Source: Pseudoalteromonas sp049257235 (GTDB lineage: Bacteria; Pseudomonadota; Gammaproteobacteria; Enterobacterales; Alteromonadaceae). From it: 64,000 nt of DNA. Where the stretch lies: NCBI RefSeq assembly GCF_049257235.1, contig NZ_JBMMUF010000011.1, positions 37,666 to 101,665 of the forward strand, written 5' to 3'. Below, one piece after another: positions 7,763-15,569 of this stretch. Every line of letters starts with the position of its first letter. Position 1 is the stretch's first letter. Below the pieces are notes generated by a model. It saw only the letters and a program-made list of their open reading frames with translations. It searched no databases and was not told the DNA's origin. Both the position numbers and the translations under genes were made by a program.

Positions 7763-8416
7763 ATGCATTTACTTGATTACTTGGAACAGTACTTTTACCG
7801 TCAAGATCAGCTCTGTCAGTTACTCGCTATAGATAATGAAACTCTTGAACAATGGCAGCATTTATGTGTATTTCCACAAGCGAGTTATAGCTTGGAAAAC
7901 AAAATTCAATGTCATTCGGTGCAAGGTATATATGATTGTCAGGTGTTCTGGCAATACTATCCAAATGCCACCGTTGAATGGGGCAAAAGTTTACAAAAAG
8001 CCAATATTGAAAATGCCAGTGTTGCATTTAACGTGTTTAGCCAACGCGCTCAGCATGCCCTTACCTATTTGTTGGAGATGGGGTTGCATATTGAAGACAG
8101 TTATTTAGAAGACATCCAAGAAAGACTCACCCATCTGTGGCAAAAATTTCTCAGTGGTCAATTTGGCACACAGACACGCCAAGGAACCATTGAAGAAATC
8201 GTGCACATGGATGCCATAAAATACACGTTAGATACACTCACAGAAGGGCTGAGAATAACCAGTATCGATGCAGACCAAAGACATGTAATTCACGCTTTGA
8301 TGAAGCAACTATCGAGAGTCATTATTGAGCCTCCACGTCACGAATACCCCCATTCTTTACGGGCTAAATATCTGGATACGTTGGTAATGAAGTACGATTT
8401 ATCAATCACACGATAG
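7763..8416 (+). CDS. DUF6058-like protein, probably SOS-regulated
   Basis: A 217-residue soluble protein without signal peptide or membrane segment. The N-terminal ~45 residues (YRQDQLCQLLAIDNETLEQWQ) look like a short helix-turn-helix of MerR type, and the rest is helical; the overall pattern recalls the DUF6058 family, which I know from Shewanella and Pseudoalteromonas and which carries a 'natural product biosynthesis' label of unclear basis. No catalytic motif is visible. There is no strong ribosome-binding site before the ATG at 7763, but a perfect LexA box lies immediately upstream. It is divergent from dapA and transcribed alone. A regulator role is possible; function unknown. Confidence 0.7.
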   Translation: MHLLDYLEQYFYRQDQLCQLLAIDNETLEQWQHLCVFPQASYSLENKIQCHSVQGIYDCQVFWQYYPNATVEWGKSLQKANIENASVAFNVFSQRAQHALTYLLEMGLHIEDSYLEDIQERLTHLWQKFLSGQFGTQTRQGTIEEIVHMDAIKYTLDTLTEGLRITSIDADQRHVIHALMKQLSRVIIEPPRHEYPHSLRAKYLDTLVMKYDLSITR

Positions 8417-8502
8417 CGAGTGCTGTTTACCCATAAGCTTGTAACCCATGCACGTGTGTTAATTATTATCCTCAAAAAAGGGACTTTACTGATATCAAAG
8501 AC

Positions 8503-9627
8503 ATGCATAAACTGATGCCATTGACTTGCAGTATATCGGGCTATTGTATGCGTCTTTTTACTGTCGTTTTGTGGGTCTGGTCATTCATGTGCGAAGCCTC
8601 ACAGCCACAAACGATTGAACATCCAACGCACAGTATGAAAGTGCATTTTGTTAATCCTGGGCACCAATCAGAAAACGCCACTGGGATGTTTTGGCGCAAT
8701 GTATCTATTGCAATGCACGCTGCGGCGGATGATTTAAATATAGATTTAGTTACCACATACGCGAACCGTAATCACATTTTGATGAAGCAAAAACTGCAAC
8801 AGGCTCTGTCCAGTGATGCTGACTATGTTATCGTGGTTGATGAAAAAAAGGCGTTAACTCAATACTTCAAGCAAATTGAAAACGTCAACAAACCCGTGTT
8901 GTTTATCTTCAATGCCCCTGATGCAGATTTACTCACGGCTAAACCACACTGGTTATCGGGCTACTTAACTCCAAATACCTTTGATGCGGGTTACAAACTC
9001 GCGCACAGCATATACAAAACGGCCAAAGAGCGCTTTGGTGAGCAAGCATCACTGAATTTATTGGCGTTATACGGAGATCACCGTACTGAGTCCGCATTGG
9101 GTAGGCAGCATGGTTTAGAGTTATTTTTACGCCAACATCCTGAGATCAATCTCATCCATAGTGATGTTGCTAACTGGTCTAAAGAACAAGGCTTCAGAAA
9201 AAGCATTGGCGTGTTAAATCACACCCCTAGCATCAATATGATATGGGCAGCGAACGACCCTATTGCCAGTGGCGCACTGCTCGCAGCAAAACGCGCCAAC
9301 CCAACGAACCTCCCTGTTATTGGTGGTATCAACTGGGACGAAGTGGATGCCCAAGAACAAGCTGAAATATCGGTAGGTGGTCATGTTCTCTTAGGCGCAG
9401 CGTCTTTGGTGCTTTTGTATGATGCACACACCACTCAAACTCCGTTCCCAAGTAGCAGCAACTACGAAATTTTCGCGCCAAATAGTGCTGAGTATCAGCA
9501 ACTGATCGACGCTATGCACACCCAACAATTAGGCAAGGTCAATTTTCAACGATTCAGTGTGAGTCATGAAGACAGCTGGCAATATAGCCTACTTAATCTG
9601 TCAAAGTGTGTGCAAAACGGCTGTTAA
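8503..9627 (+). CDS. Orphan periplasmic sugar-binding-like protein (Peripla_BP type)
   Basis: About 374 residues, or 359 if it starts at the ATG at 8548, whose product begins with a clear signal peptide (MRLFTVVLWVWSFMCEAS). The mature part has the ribose-/LacI-type periplasmic binding fold: MKVHFVNPGHQ as first strand, DADYVIVVDE, GYLTPNTFDAGYKLA, a GRQHGLE helix, IWAANDPIASGALLA and VIGGINWD. No permease, ATPase or sensor kinase gene is adjacent; the next gene is on the opposite strand. It may therefore feed ligand information to a receptor encoded elsewhere, or a transporter is remote. The ligand is not predictable. The first ATG has a weak RBS, so the 8548 start is a real alternative. Confidence 0.75.
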   Translation: MHKLMPLTCSISGYCMRLFTVVLWVWSFMCEASQPQTIEHPTHSMKVHFVNPGHQSENATGMFWRNVSIAMHAAADDLNIDLVTTYANRNHILMKQKLQQALSSDADYVIVVDEKKALTQYFKQIENVNKPVLFIFNAPDADLLTAKPHWLSGYLTPNTFDAGYKLAHSIYKTAKERFGEQASLNLLALYGDHRTESALGRQHGLELFLRQHPEINLIHSDVANWSKEQGFRKSIGVLNHTPSINMIWAANDPIASGALLAAKRANPTNLPVIGGINWDEVDAQEQAEISVGGHVLLGAASLVLLYDAHTTQTPFPSSSNYEIFAPNSAEYQQLIDAMHTQQLGKVNFQRFSVSHEDSWQYSLLNLSKCVQNGC

Positions 9628-9650
9628 ATACTAGACGCTGATATTCAGCG

Positions 9651-10064
9651 TTATTTGCCAAACAGTAACTCCCAAAAGCCAGGGGGTTCATGGAGTTTAT
9701 GATATTCTTTTCGTAGATCGTCAATTGGCAAAAGCTGTGCTTTTGCTTCGTCCAACTGATTGCTTTGAGCCAGTTCTCGTGCAATTTGTATGCGCTCAGC
9801 CACTTTACCAAGCCCTTCACGAGATTCCTTCTCAGACTTTTTGAACTGGCCTTGTTCAGCTTGCTGCAAATACTTCTCAAACTCGTCAAGCGCCGCTAGC
9901 ATAGTCCTTTTATCCGTCGCTTTAACCGCAAGTTTATAGCTATGCCCCATCTTTTTCATTACAGCCTGCATGTCACTCGTGCTGCCGGCATGGGCGGCAA
10001 AAGCAAATAACGCCACAAGCATGATACTCACAATGGCGTGTTTTAGTGTCGACATAGGTTTCAT
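9651..10064 (-). CDS. Cytochrome b562 family protein
   Basis: A 137-residue periplasmic protein: cleavable signal peptide (about residues 1-26, ending in AAHA) followed by a four-helix bundle. The expected haem ligands are visible: a methionine early in the first helix (MQAVMKKMGHS) and a histidine in the last helix (RKEYHKLH), as Met7 and His102 in E. coli cytochrome b562. The helix pattern AEQGQFKKSEKESREGLGKV also fits the family. It would be a soluble periplasmic electron carrier, or a b562-like bundle if haem is not bound. It is a single gene between convergent and unrelated neighbours. Confidence 0.8.
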   Translation of the reverse strand: MKPMSTLKHAIVSIMLVALFAFAAHAGSTSDMQAVMKKMGHSYKLAVKATDKRTMLAALDEFEKYLQQAEQGQFKKSEKESREGLGKVAERIQIARELAQSNQLDEAKAQLLPIDDLRKEYHKLHEPPGFWELLFGK

Positions 10065-10181
10065 CTATTTTGGTGAAAGTGCGGCTATTTTACCTCAGCA
10101 AGCAAAGGACTCAAGCTTGGCGTAAATCCCCTTTACACTGGTCAATCCCAAGAGCGTTTGAGCGCGACCAGTTTACATAAC

Positions 10182-10817
10182 TTATTCGTCAATGGGACTT
10201 GGCCACACATGAGGCTGAGCGTAGCTTAGTCGTCCTAAACGACTTCCTATGTGATACCCATCAAGTCCTGTTATTGCAATAGTTTGCATAGTGCCTAAAT
10301 CGATATGCCCATCTTCACACAAAGCGTCGTCGAGCACTTCGCCATATTCAATAGAACCAATCAACAAGATAGTGCCGTTGTGTTCGATTGGTTGCTCTGA
10401 GACCAACTTTACTGCGTACTTCAAATGACTCTCTTTAACAAAGGGCGCGGGGCATTCGCCGATGACTTCAGGTTCAAGTCCCACTTCGTCGAACTCGCTT
10501 TGATCGCGAGAGTATTTAGCCGATGTTTGATGCGCAGCTTGCCAAAAATGACTATGAACCTGATTCAAGGTATACCAGCGAGTTGCACGGATATTGGCAA
10601 GAGTATGGCGCTCGACTACGTCTGGGCGCATTACCAAAGCAACCAGTGGCGGCTGGGCTCCTAAATGGACCACGGAGCTGACTATCGCTAAGTTGTGCTG
10701 CCCCTTGCCGTCTGTGGTGCCCACAAGGTTTGCGCTTTTATAGCCAGATAAACTATTGACAAAATGCGCTCTAAACCGCGATGGCATGGCATCTATGTCA
10801 TCTTTACTAAAATACAT
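10182..10817 (-). CDS. Flavin reductase-like (flavoredoxin) domain protein
   Basis: A 211-residue cytoplasmic protein with the split-barrel flavin-binding fold of the flavin_Reduct family. The phosphate/FMN-binding strands SANLVGTTDGKGQHNLAIVSSV and PPLVALVMRPD are followed by TLANIRATRWYTLN, matching the usual position of the FMN loop. It starts 18 bases after the SDR gene and is third in an apparent operon with the DCC-family protein and the SDR at 10836-11919. It may be an FMN-dependent reductase; the substrate and electron donor are unknown. Confidence 0.78.
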   Translation of the reverse strand: MYFSKDDIDAMPSRFRAHFVNSLSGYKSANLVGTTDGKGQHNLAIVSSVVHLGAQPPLVALVMRPDVVERHTLANIRATRWYTLNQVHSHFWQAAHQTSAKYSRDQSEFDEVGLEPEVIGECPAPFVKESHLKYAVKLVSEQPIEHNGTILLIGSIEYGEVLDDALCEDGHIDLGTMQTIAITGLDGYHIGSRLGRLSYAQPHVWPSPIDE

Positions 10818-10835
10818 CGTAGCTCTCTTTAAATT

Positions 10836-11534
10836 CTAAAAATCAATAGGTTGAGAATCCCAATCGCGGAATTCACAGGCCATTCCAACGTCTATGTCTG
10901 TACTTAAGCTATACATTCGTTGTGCCACAAACTCAGGAGTGAATAGCTTAGAGGCAGGTACATTTTTCTGAAACGGTTTGGATAAGGGGGTGTCAGTCGT
11001 ACCGGGGTGAAATAATAAAAACGAGCACTGCTTATGAGTGCGGCGAACCTCGATGGAGGCTGTTTTCGTCAACATATTGAGCGCCGCTTTAGACGCTCGG
11101 TAGCTGTACCACCCACCCAAACGATTATCGCTTATGCTGCCAACTCGGGCACTCATTACCGTAACAACACTAGGACGCGCTTTGTGGACCAACTTTGTAA
11201 TATTCATTAACCACCACATGGGAACCACAGTATTGCAATGTAAAACCTTCTCGAATTGCGTTGCGTCAAACGCACTCAAGCTTTTCTCAGGAGAAATGGT
11301 GTCGCCGTGCAACATACCGTTGCAAATAAAGATACTGTCAAAGCTGATGCCTTGCTGTGCAATGGTGTTGCTCCATTGCTCAACACTCTGGGCGCTGTAA
11401 TGCATTTGCGTGTGCAACTGACGCTTCGCGTGCGTGCGGCTCACACTATGAACTTCGACTCCTTGTTCTTCGAGGTGTGCCACTAACGCCTGTGCTATCG
11501 CGCTTGACGCACCCACTACCAGCGCTCTAGCCAT
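10836..11534 (-). CDS. Short-chain dehydrogenase/reductase (C-factor-like SDR)
   Basis: A 232-residue Rossmann-fold SDR. The cofactor-binding glycine motif is VVGASSAIAQAL at residues 6-17 (GxxxxIA variant), ICNGML corresponds to the NNAG block, the catalytic serine is in VMSARVGS, and the YxxxK pair is in YSYRASKAALNML. The arrangement and length resemble CsgA/C-factor type SDRs. It overlaps the DCC-family gene by 8 bases and precedes the flavin reductase, so the three genes are probably cotranscribed. Substrate unknown; NAD(P)H use is inferred from the fold. Confidence 0.85.
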   Translation of the reverse strand: MARALVVGASSAIAQALVAHLEEQGVEVHSVSRTHAKRQLHTQMHYSAQSVEQWSNTIAQQGISFDSIFICNGMLHGDTISPEKSLSAFDATQFEKVLHCNTVVPMWWLMNITKLVHKARPSVVTVMSARVGSISDNRLGGWYSYRASKAALNMLTKTASIEVRRTHKQCSFLLFHPGTTDTPLSKPFQKNVPASKLFTPEFVAQRMYSLSTDIDVGMACEFRDWDSQPIDF

Positions 11535-11919
11535 CTTTTGAGCCTACTTTACACTGTTGGTTACAACGACACCCCATCAATTTGTTGGAAATCCACACTC
11601 TGTGTTTGGCAAACAATCTGTAGCATGCATCGCTGATTAACCGCAAAACAGGCAAACGCAACACGTTGAGCCAGCGATACTTACCAACCGCATTCCACGC
11701 CGCGATGTTGGCATCCAAACCAAGCAGAATACGTCCGTCACAATCAATGGCGTGCAGTGTGTCAAAGGCTTGCTCGAAACTTACTTGCGGGTAATAAATA
11801 AAATCACGTTCGTTATTGATGTCCACGAACGTGATGCGCTGTTCACTATCATAAGATTTAAGCTTGGTGATTTCAGCATTGCACAAGGGGCAAGCGCCGT
11901 CATAAAACAAAGTTAACAT
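11527..11919 (-). CDS. DCC-family (DUF393) thiol-disulfide oxidoreductase-like protein
   Basis: A 130-residue protein beginning with the family signature LFYDGACPLCNAEI, which contains the DxxCxxC motif that gives the DCC family its name. A thioredoxin-like fold is expected, with the two cysteines as a redox pair. It starts at ATG 11919 behind GGAGG and is the first gene of the operon with the SDR and flavin reductase. Two extra cysteines (CRCNQQC) occur near the C-terminus. It is cytoplasmic and its partner is not known. Confidence 0.85.
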   Translation of the reverse strand: MLTLFYDGACPLCNAEITKLKSYDSEQRITFVDINNERDFIYYPQVSFEQAFDTLHAIDCDGRILLGLDANIAAWNAVGKYRWLNVLRLPVLRLISDACYRLFAKHRVWISNKLMGCRCNQQCKVGSKDG

Positions 11920-11970
11920 TCATTATCCTCCAAGCAGATAATACGAACCCTGTCGCCTAGAAGATCAATG

Positions 11971-12008
11971 AAAAAGGCCCCGAGTGTAAACCCGAGGCCT
12001 TTGTTTTC
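11971..12008 (-). terminator. Rho-independent terminator of fadE
   Basis: Read on the minus strand it forms AAAGGCCTCG...CGGGGCCTTT (one U-G wobble) followed by a run of T. It lies between the stop of fadE (12037) and the start of the DCC gene (11919). Confidence 0.75.
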
Positions 12009-12036
12009 GTATTTTAAACCGTGTTGTTAGCGTTAT

Positions 12037-14298
12037 TTAGCTAGCATCTCGTAGCGTTACATCTTGACCGTCAGCTCGTGTCCCATCAGGACGCAGTAGG
12101 TTCATGTCAAAATCATACTCGTCTACGCGAATGGCTAACTCACGTTTGCGATTGTAATCAACCAGTGATGCATACTCTTGTGCATCAATCACATTCGCTG
12201 CCAATGCATTGTCGAGTGTTTGTACGAAGCGCACACCAGAGCGAATTTGCTTAGACTTAATAGCCTTGCGTACTTTCGCCAGAGCATCTAGGTTAGCCAG
12301 CTTCGCCTTGTATGCTTGCTCATTGATATCATGACCATCGCCCGGAGTCGGTTTTACAAGGTGCGTTAGCTGCGCTTTGATAGGGGTATCAAGCTGCGCT
12401 TGATGAGCAAGTTCGCGTACCAAATCATCACTAATAGCCATTGTCTTGCGCCCATATTGCCACGTTAATACACGCATGAACTTGCGCGTCCCTGACGCTG
12501 GGAAGTTATCCAAGAAGCTATGCAGCGCTTGCTCTGCTTGGGCGATAGCCCAACGTGTTGCATAGTGGAAGTAAGGAGCGGCTTGTTCACGGTGCTCAGC
12601 ACTTACTTTTTGCTCATAATATTTGATTGAAGCCATCGCTGCATACATATAGCTCATTACGTCACCTAAACGTGCCGATAGCATCTCAGCTTGTTTCAGC
12701 TTACCGCCTAAAACAAGTAACGAGAAATCTGCATATACAGCAAGGCGAGAAGATATCTTGTGCACTGCTTTTTCGTATTCACGCACTTCAGCTAGATCAG
12801 ACGAACTTGGTGCACTAAATGGTAGTAGACCATTTTTGAACGCACGCAGTGCATTGGCGGTACTATAACCGACTGTTTTGCGCAGAATGCGATTAAATTT
12901 TGCATCAGCGTCTTTGTCTTGTGAGTGAATTGACTCTACCATGCTCTGCAAATAAGGATGGCAACGCATAACACCTTGACCGAAAATCATCAGGTTACGG
13001 GTAAGAATGTTTGCGCCTTCAACCGTAATAGCAATTGGCTGCGCAACGTAGCCCGTTGCTAAGGTGTTTTGTGGTCCACGTTGAATCGCTTTACCGGCTT
13101 GAATATCCATTGCTGAATCTAGTACATCGCGACCAATTTCAGTCATGTGGTATTTAGCGATCGCAGTGACAACGGACGGCTTCAACCCCATACCTAGACC
13201 TTCAGTAGTCAATACACGCATTGCTTCTTGCAAATACGTTTTGCCTGCGATGTCCGCAAGCTTCTCTTGAATACCTTCAAACTGACCAATGGCAAGACCG
13301 AACTGTTCACGCACAGCCGCATACTCAGCAGAGCCTTTGAATGCCACTTGAGACACCGACACACCAAGGGCTGGCAATGAGATACCACGACCTGCACCTA
13401 AACAGCTCACCAGCATCTGCCAACCACGGCCAATGTTCTTTTGACCACCGATAATGAAGTCCATCGGGATAAATACTTTTTCACCGCGCGTTGTGCCGTT
13501 GTAGAAACGCACACCCATTGGGTCATGGCGATTGCCCAGCTCAACGCCTGGGTGGTCGTGCGGGATCAATGCACAGGTAATACCAAGGTCTTCTTTATCA
13601 CCCAGCAGTTTATTTGGATCTTGCACCTTAAATGCTAAGCCAAGTACCGTGGCAATAGGTGCGAGCGTGATGTAGCGTTTGTCCCATGTTACTTCAAGGC
13701 CAAGCACCGTCTCGCCATTGAACTGGCCTTCTTTAACAACACCGATGTCAGGAATACCACCCGCATCTGAACCTGCTTCAGGGCTAGTAAGTGCGAAACA
13801 TGGAATATCGCGGCCATTCGCTAGACGCGGCAAGTAATGATTTTGCTGCTCTTGTGTGCCGTAATGAAGTAATAGTTCGCCTGGGCCTAACGAGTTGGGA
13901 ACCATCACAGTTACAGCAACCGCTGAAGACTTGGTTGAGATAGTGGCAACAATTGTCGAGTTTGCATAAGGGCTAAACTCGAGACCACCAAATTTTTTCG
14001 GGATGATAAGCGAAAAGAAACGTTCTTTTTTAAGAAAATCTAAAATGTGATCAGGCAAATGTGTGCCTGATTGGATTTCAGACTCATCGATCATTTCCAG
14101 AAGCTGTGCCACTGGACCATCAAGGAATGCTTGTTCTTCTTGACTCAATGTTGCCGCAGGTACATCACGTAGTGCTGCGAAATCCGGTTTACCTTGGTAA
14201 ATAGAACCTTCTAACCACACGTCACCCGCATCAAGTGCTTCTTGTTCTGTGATTGAAATACTAGGAAGAATTTTTTTTAAATTTGTACGTAAGCTCAT
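12037..14298 (-). CDS. fadE: Acyl-CoA dehydrogenase FadE
   Basis: A 753-residue FAD-dependent acyl-CoA dehydrogenase, first step of fatty acid beta-oxidation. It shows the FadE-type layout: N-terminal helices, then ALTSPEAGSDAGGIPD (flavin/substrate contact), a central RGWQMLVSCLGAGRG helix, and TVEGANILTRNLMIFGQG near residue 440 containing the Glu expected to act as base. It is longer than ordinary ~380-residue acyl-CoA dehydrogenases because of the C-terminal extension, but shorter than E. coli FadE, as it lacks the N-terminal membrane segment. The start is ATG at 14298 (MSLRTNLKK), preferred over TTG at 14304. Two FadR-like sites lie directly upstream, so repression by FadR relieved by long-chain acyl-CoA is likely. 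Confidence 0.93.
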   Translation of the reverse strand: MSLRTNLKKILPSISITEQEALDAGDVWLEGSIYQGKPDFAALRDVPAATLSQEEQAFLDGPVAQLLEMIDESEIQSGTHLPDHILDFLKKERFFSLIIPKKFGGLEFSPYANSTIVATISTKSSAVAVTVMVPNSLGPGELLLHYGTQEQQNHYLPRLANGRDIPCFALTSPEAGSDAGGIPDIGVVKEGQFNGETVLGLEVTWDKRYITLAPIATVLGLAFKVQDPNKLLGDKEDLGITCALIPHDHPGVELGNRHDPMGVRFYNGTTRGEKVFIPMDFIIGGQKNIGRGWQMLVSCLGAGRGISLPALGVSVSQVAFKGSAEYAAVREQFGLAIGQFEGIQEKLADIAGKTYLQEAMRVLTTEGLGMGLKPSVVTAIAKYHMTEIGRDVLDSAMDIQAGKAIQRGPQNTLATGYVAQPIAITVEGANILTRNLMIFGQGVMRCHPYLQSMVESIHSQDKDADAKFNRILRKTVGYSTANALRAFKNGLLPFSAPSSSDLAEVREYEKAVHKISSRLAVYADFSLLVLGGKLKQAEMLSARLGDVMSYMYAAMASIKYYEQKVSAEHREQAAPYFHYATRWAIAQAEQALHSFLDNFPASGTRKFMRVLTWQYGRKTMAISDDLVRELAHQAQLDTPIKAQLTHLVKPTPGDGHDINEQAYKAKLANLDALAKVRKAIKSKQIRSGVRFVQTLDNALAANVIDAQEYASLVDYNRKRELAIRVDEYDFDMNLLRPDGTRADGQDVTLRDAS

Positions 14299-14302
14299 AA
14301 CC

Positions 14303-14319
14303 AACTCATCTGACCAGTT
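14303..14319 (-). promoter_or_regulatory. FadR-like operator 1 before fadE
   Basis: On the fadE strand it reads AACTGGTCAGATGAGTT, about 14 of 17 matches to the E. coli FadR consensus AGCTGGTCCGAYNTGTT. It sits 4 bases upstream of the ATG and overlaps the ribosome-binding region, so bound repressor would block transcription just after the start. Confidence 0.65.
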
Positions 14320-14358
14320 AATATACCCTATATTACGTCATAAAAATGGCAATAGATC

Positions 14359-14375
14359 AATTGGTCCAACCAGTT
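14359..14375 (-). promoter_or_regulatory. FadR-like operator 2 before fadE
   Basis: On the plus strand AATTGGTCCAACCAGTT, a near-palindrome with about 13 of 17 FadR consensus matches. It lies about 40 bases upstream of operator 1, with a TATATT-like -10 element between them, so both sites could flank the fadE promoter. Confidence 0.55.
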
Positions 14376-14624
14376 TTTTTAACACTATATTTATAACTTA
14401 TTTTCGCTATGGCACGCGAACACGCGCCAACACTGAGTTTGAGCGAACACGTGTACGCACAAAAAAATAAAAATTTTTTCTCTCATTTTATAGTGAGACC
14501 CAAAAAATGGGGGCTTGGATGGTAGTAGTATGAAGATAAGTAGCGCTAAAGGGAGGCCATGTGTGACAGCCTAACAACACGCTCTCACACCCTATTTAAA
14601 CAGATTCAGGCGTTATTACCCCGG

Positions 14625-15086
14625 TTAAAAAATTGCAGTTGATGCGTTTAATGCACTTATTAAATCTTGCGGTGTAATGGCTATCTCAACGCCTCGTTTG
14701 CCACCACTGACATAAATACAGGCTTGCTGCATGGCCTTTTCGTGTAAGTACACTTGCAAACGCTTCTTTTGGGCAAAAGGGCTTACCCCTCCGAGCACGT
14801 ATCCTGTGATCCGTTCAACATCTGCCGCTTTGGCCATGTGCGCCTTCTTAGTGCCTGCGGCTTTCGCTATCAACTTCATATTTACTTGCTGATTTACAGG
14901 GGTAATGGCAACGATAAAGTCATGCTCAGCCGTTTCTAGCACTAAGGTTTTAAAAACAGCCTCAATAGCAAGATTAAGTTGTTGCACAACCTCTAAACCA
15001 TAGTTATCTGTATGTGGGTTGTGCTCAAAGCTCAACAATTCAAAGTGCACCTTGTTCTTTTTTAGGAAATTCACCGCAGGGGTCAT
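14625..15086 (-). CDS. ybaK: Cys-tRNA(Pro)/Cys-tRNA(Cys) deacylase YbaK
   Basis: A 153-residue YbaK/EbsC-type trans-editing enzyme that hydrolyses mischarged Cys-tRNA(Pro). Start MTPAVNFLKKNKVHFELLSF, then VFKTLVLET, VAITPVNQQVNMKLIAKAAGTKKAHMA, and GYVLGGVSPFAQKKRLQVY are the standard family blocks, including the conserved Lys in FKTLV and the GGVSPFA loop. The ATG at 15084-15086 matches the family N-terminus; an in-frame extension to 15152 is not needed. It is a single gene with no coupled neighbour. Confidence 0.93.
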   Translation of the reverse strand: MTPAVNFLKKNKVHFELLSFEHNPHTDNYGLEVVQQLNLAIEAVFKTLVLETAEHDFIVAITPVNQQVNMKLIAKAAGTKKAHMAKAADVERITGYVLGGVSPFAQKKRLQVYLHEKAMQQACIYVSGGKRGVEIAITPQDLISALNASTAIF

Positions 15087-15286
15087 GTGGGTACCAAAAA
15101 TCATCCTAGTGAGTGAATAGCATACAAGGCTCTCATGAAAAATAAAATGCAATTAAATCAAGCCCACACATCGATTGTAATACCCGATTAAATCTAAAAA
15201 TGCCTGCTGTAGACTATGGCCAATTGAGTGCTCTTGGAGTTTTTCCACTAAAGTTAAGGTATGTCTTCCCAAAGCATGAGGTGATT

Positions 15287-15505
15287 ATGCATGTTCGACG
15301 ATTTCGCACTGTGACTCTGTTCGCGGTGTGCGCACTGTTGACATGGTTGGTGCATGCCGAATACAACTATTGGGATCATCAGCGCCAATGCGTCATGCGC
15401 TGCGAGCAGTTGACTCAGGAAAAGATGGCGATAAGGGATATTCACTACAGTGAAAATTCAAATATGTGTCGCTGTGATTCAGGTATTGCAGTATTGCTCA
15501 ATTGA
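15287..15505 (+). CDS. Small secreted protein with two Cys pairs
   Basis: A 72-residue protein, not assigned to any family. An N-terminal signal peptide (MHVRRFRTVTLFAVCALLTWLVHA, cleavage probably after VHA) leaves a mature chain of about 50 residues with four cysteines in two pairs, CVMRC and CRC, plus one isolated aromatic segment (YNYWDH). Two disulfides or metal binding are possible. The start is at 15287 because GAGG lies six bases before the ATG; a longer frame from 15200 has no RBS. It stands alone before a strong terminator and is convergent with dnaJ. Confidence 0.68.
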   Translation: MHVRRFRTVTLFAVCALLTWLVHAEYNYWDHQRQCVMRCEQLTQEKMAIRDIHYSENSNMCRCDSGIAVLLN

Positions 15506-15523
15506 GTAATATCGCAGACATAA

Positions 15524-15547
15524 AAAAAGCGCCCGTAGGCGCTTTTT
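15524..15547. terminator. Bidirectional rho-independent terminator
   Basis: AAAAAGCGCC-CGTA-GGCGCTTTTT: a ten-base perfect stem with A and T tracts on both sides, placed between the small secreted protein gene (plus) and dnaJ (minus), serving both. Confidence 0.88.
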
Positions 15548-15569
15548 ATACTAGTCAGTAGAACTGCAT

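Larger units (their letters stand above)
14299..14624. other. Intergenic region between fadE and ybaK
   Basis: About 326 bases without a convincing gene. The fadE-proximal half has the two FadR-like operators and an AT-rich promoter. Further out, GCGAACACG occurs twice (14416-14424 and 14443-14451), followed by A/T runs and a tail without known elements towards the ybaK stop. I see no RNA gene. A 73-residue open frame on the plus strand (14249-14470) overlaps fadE antisense and has no RBS, so it is not annotated. Confidence 0.6.

Noticed and set aside
10111..10175. CTGGTC and GACCAG halves near the flavin reductase gene
   Set aside because: Far apart and not in the FadR 17-base arrangement, so not treated as an operator.
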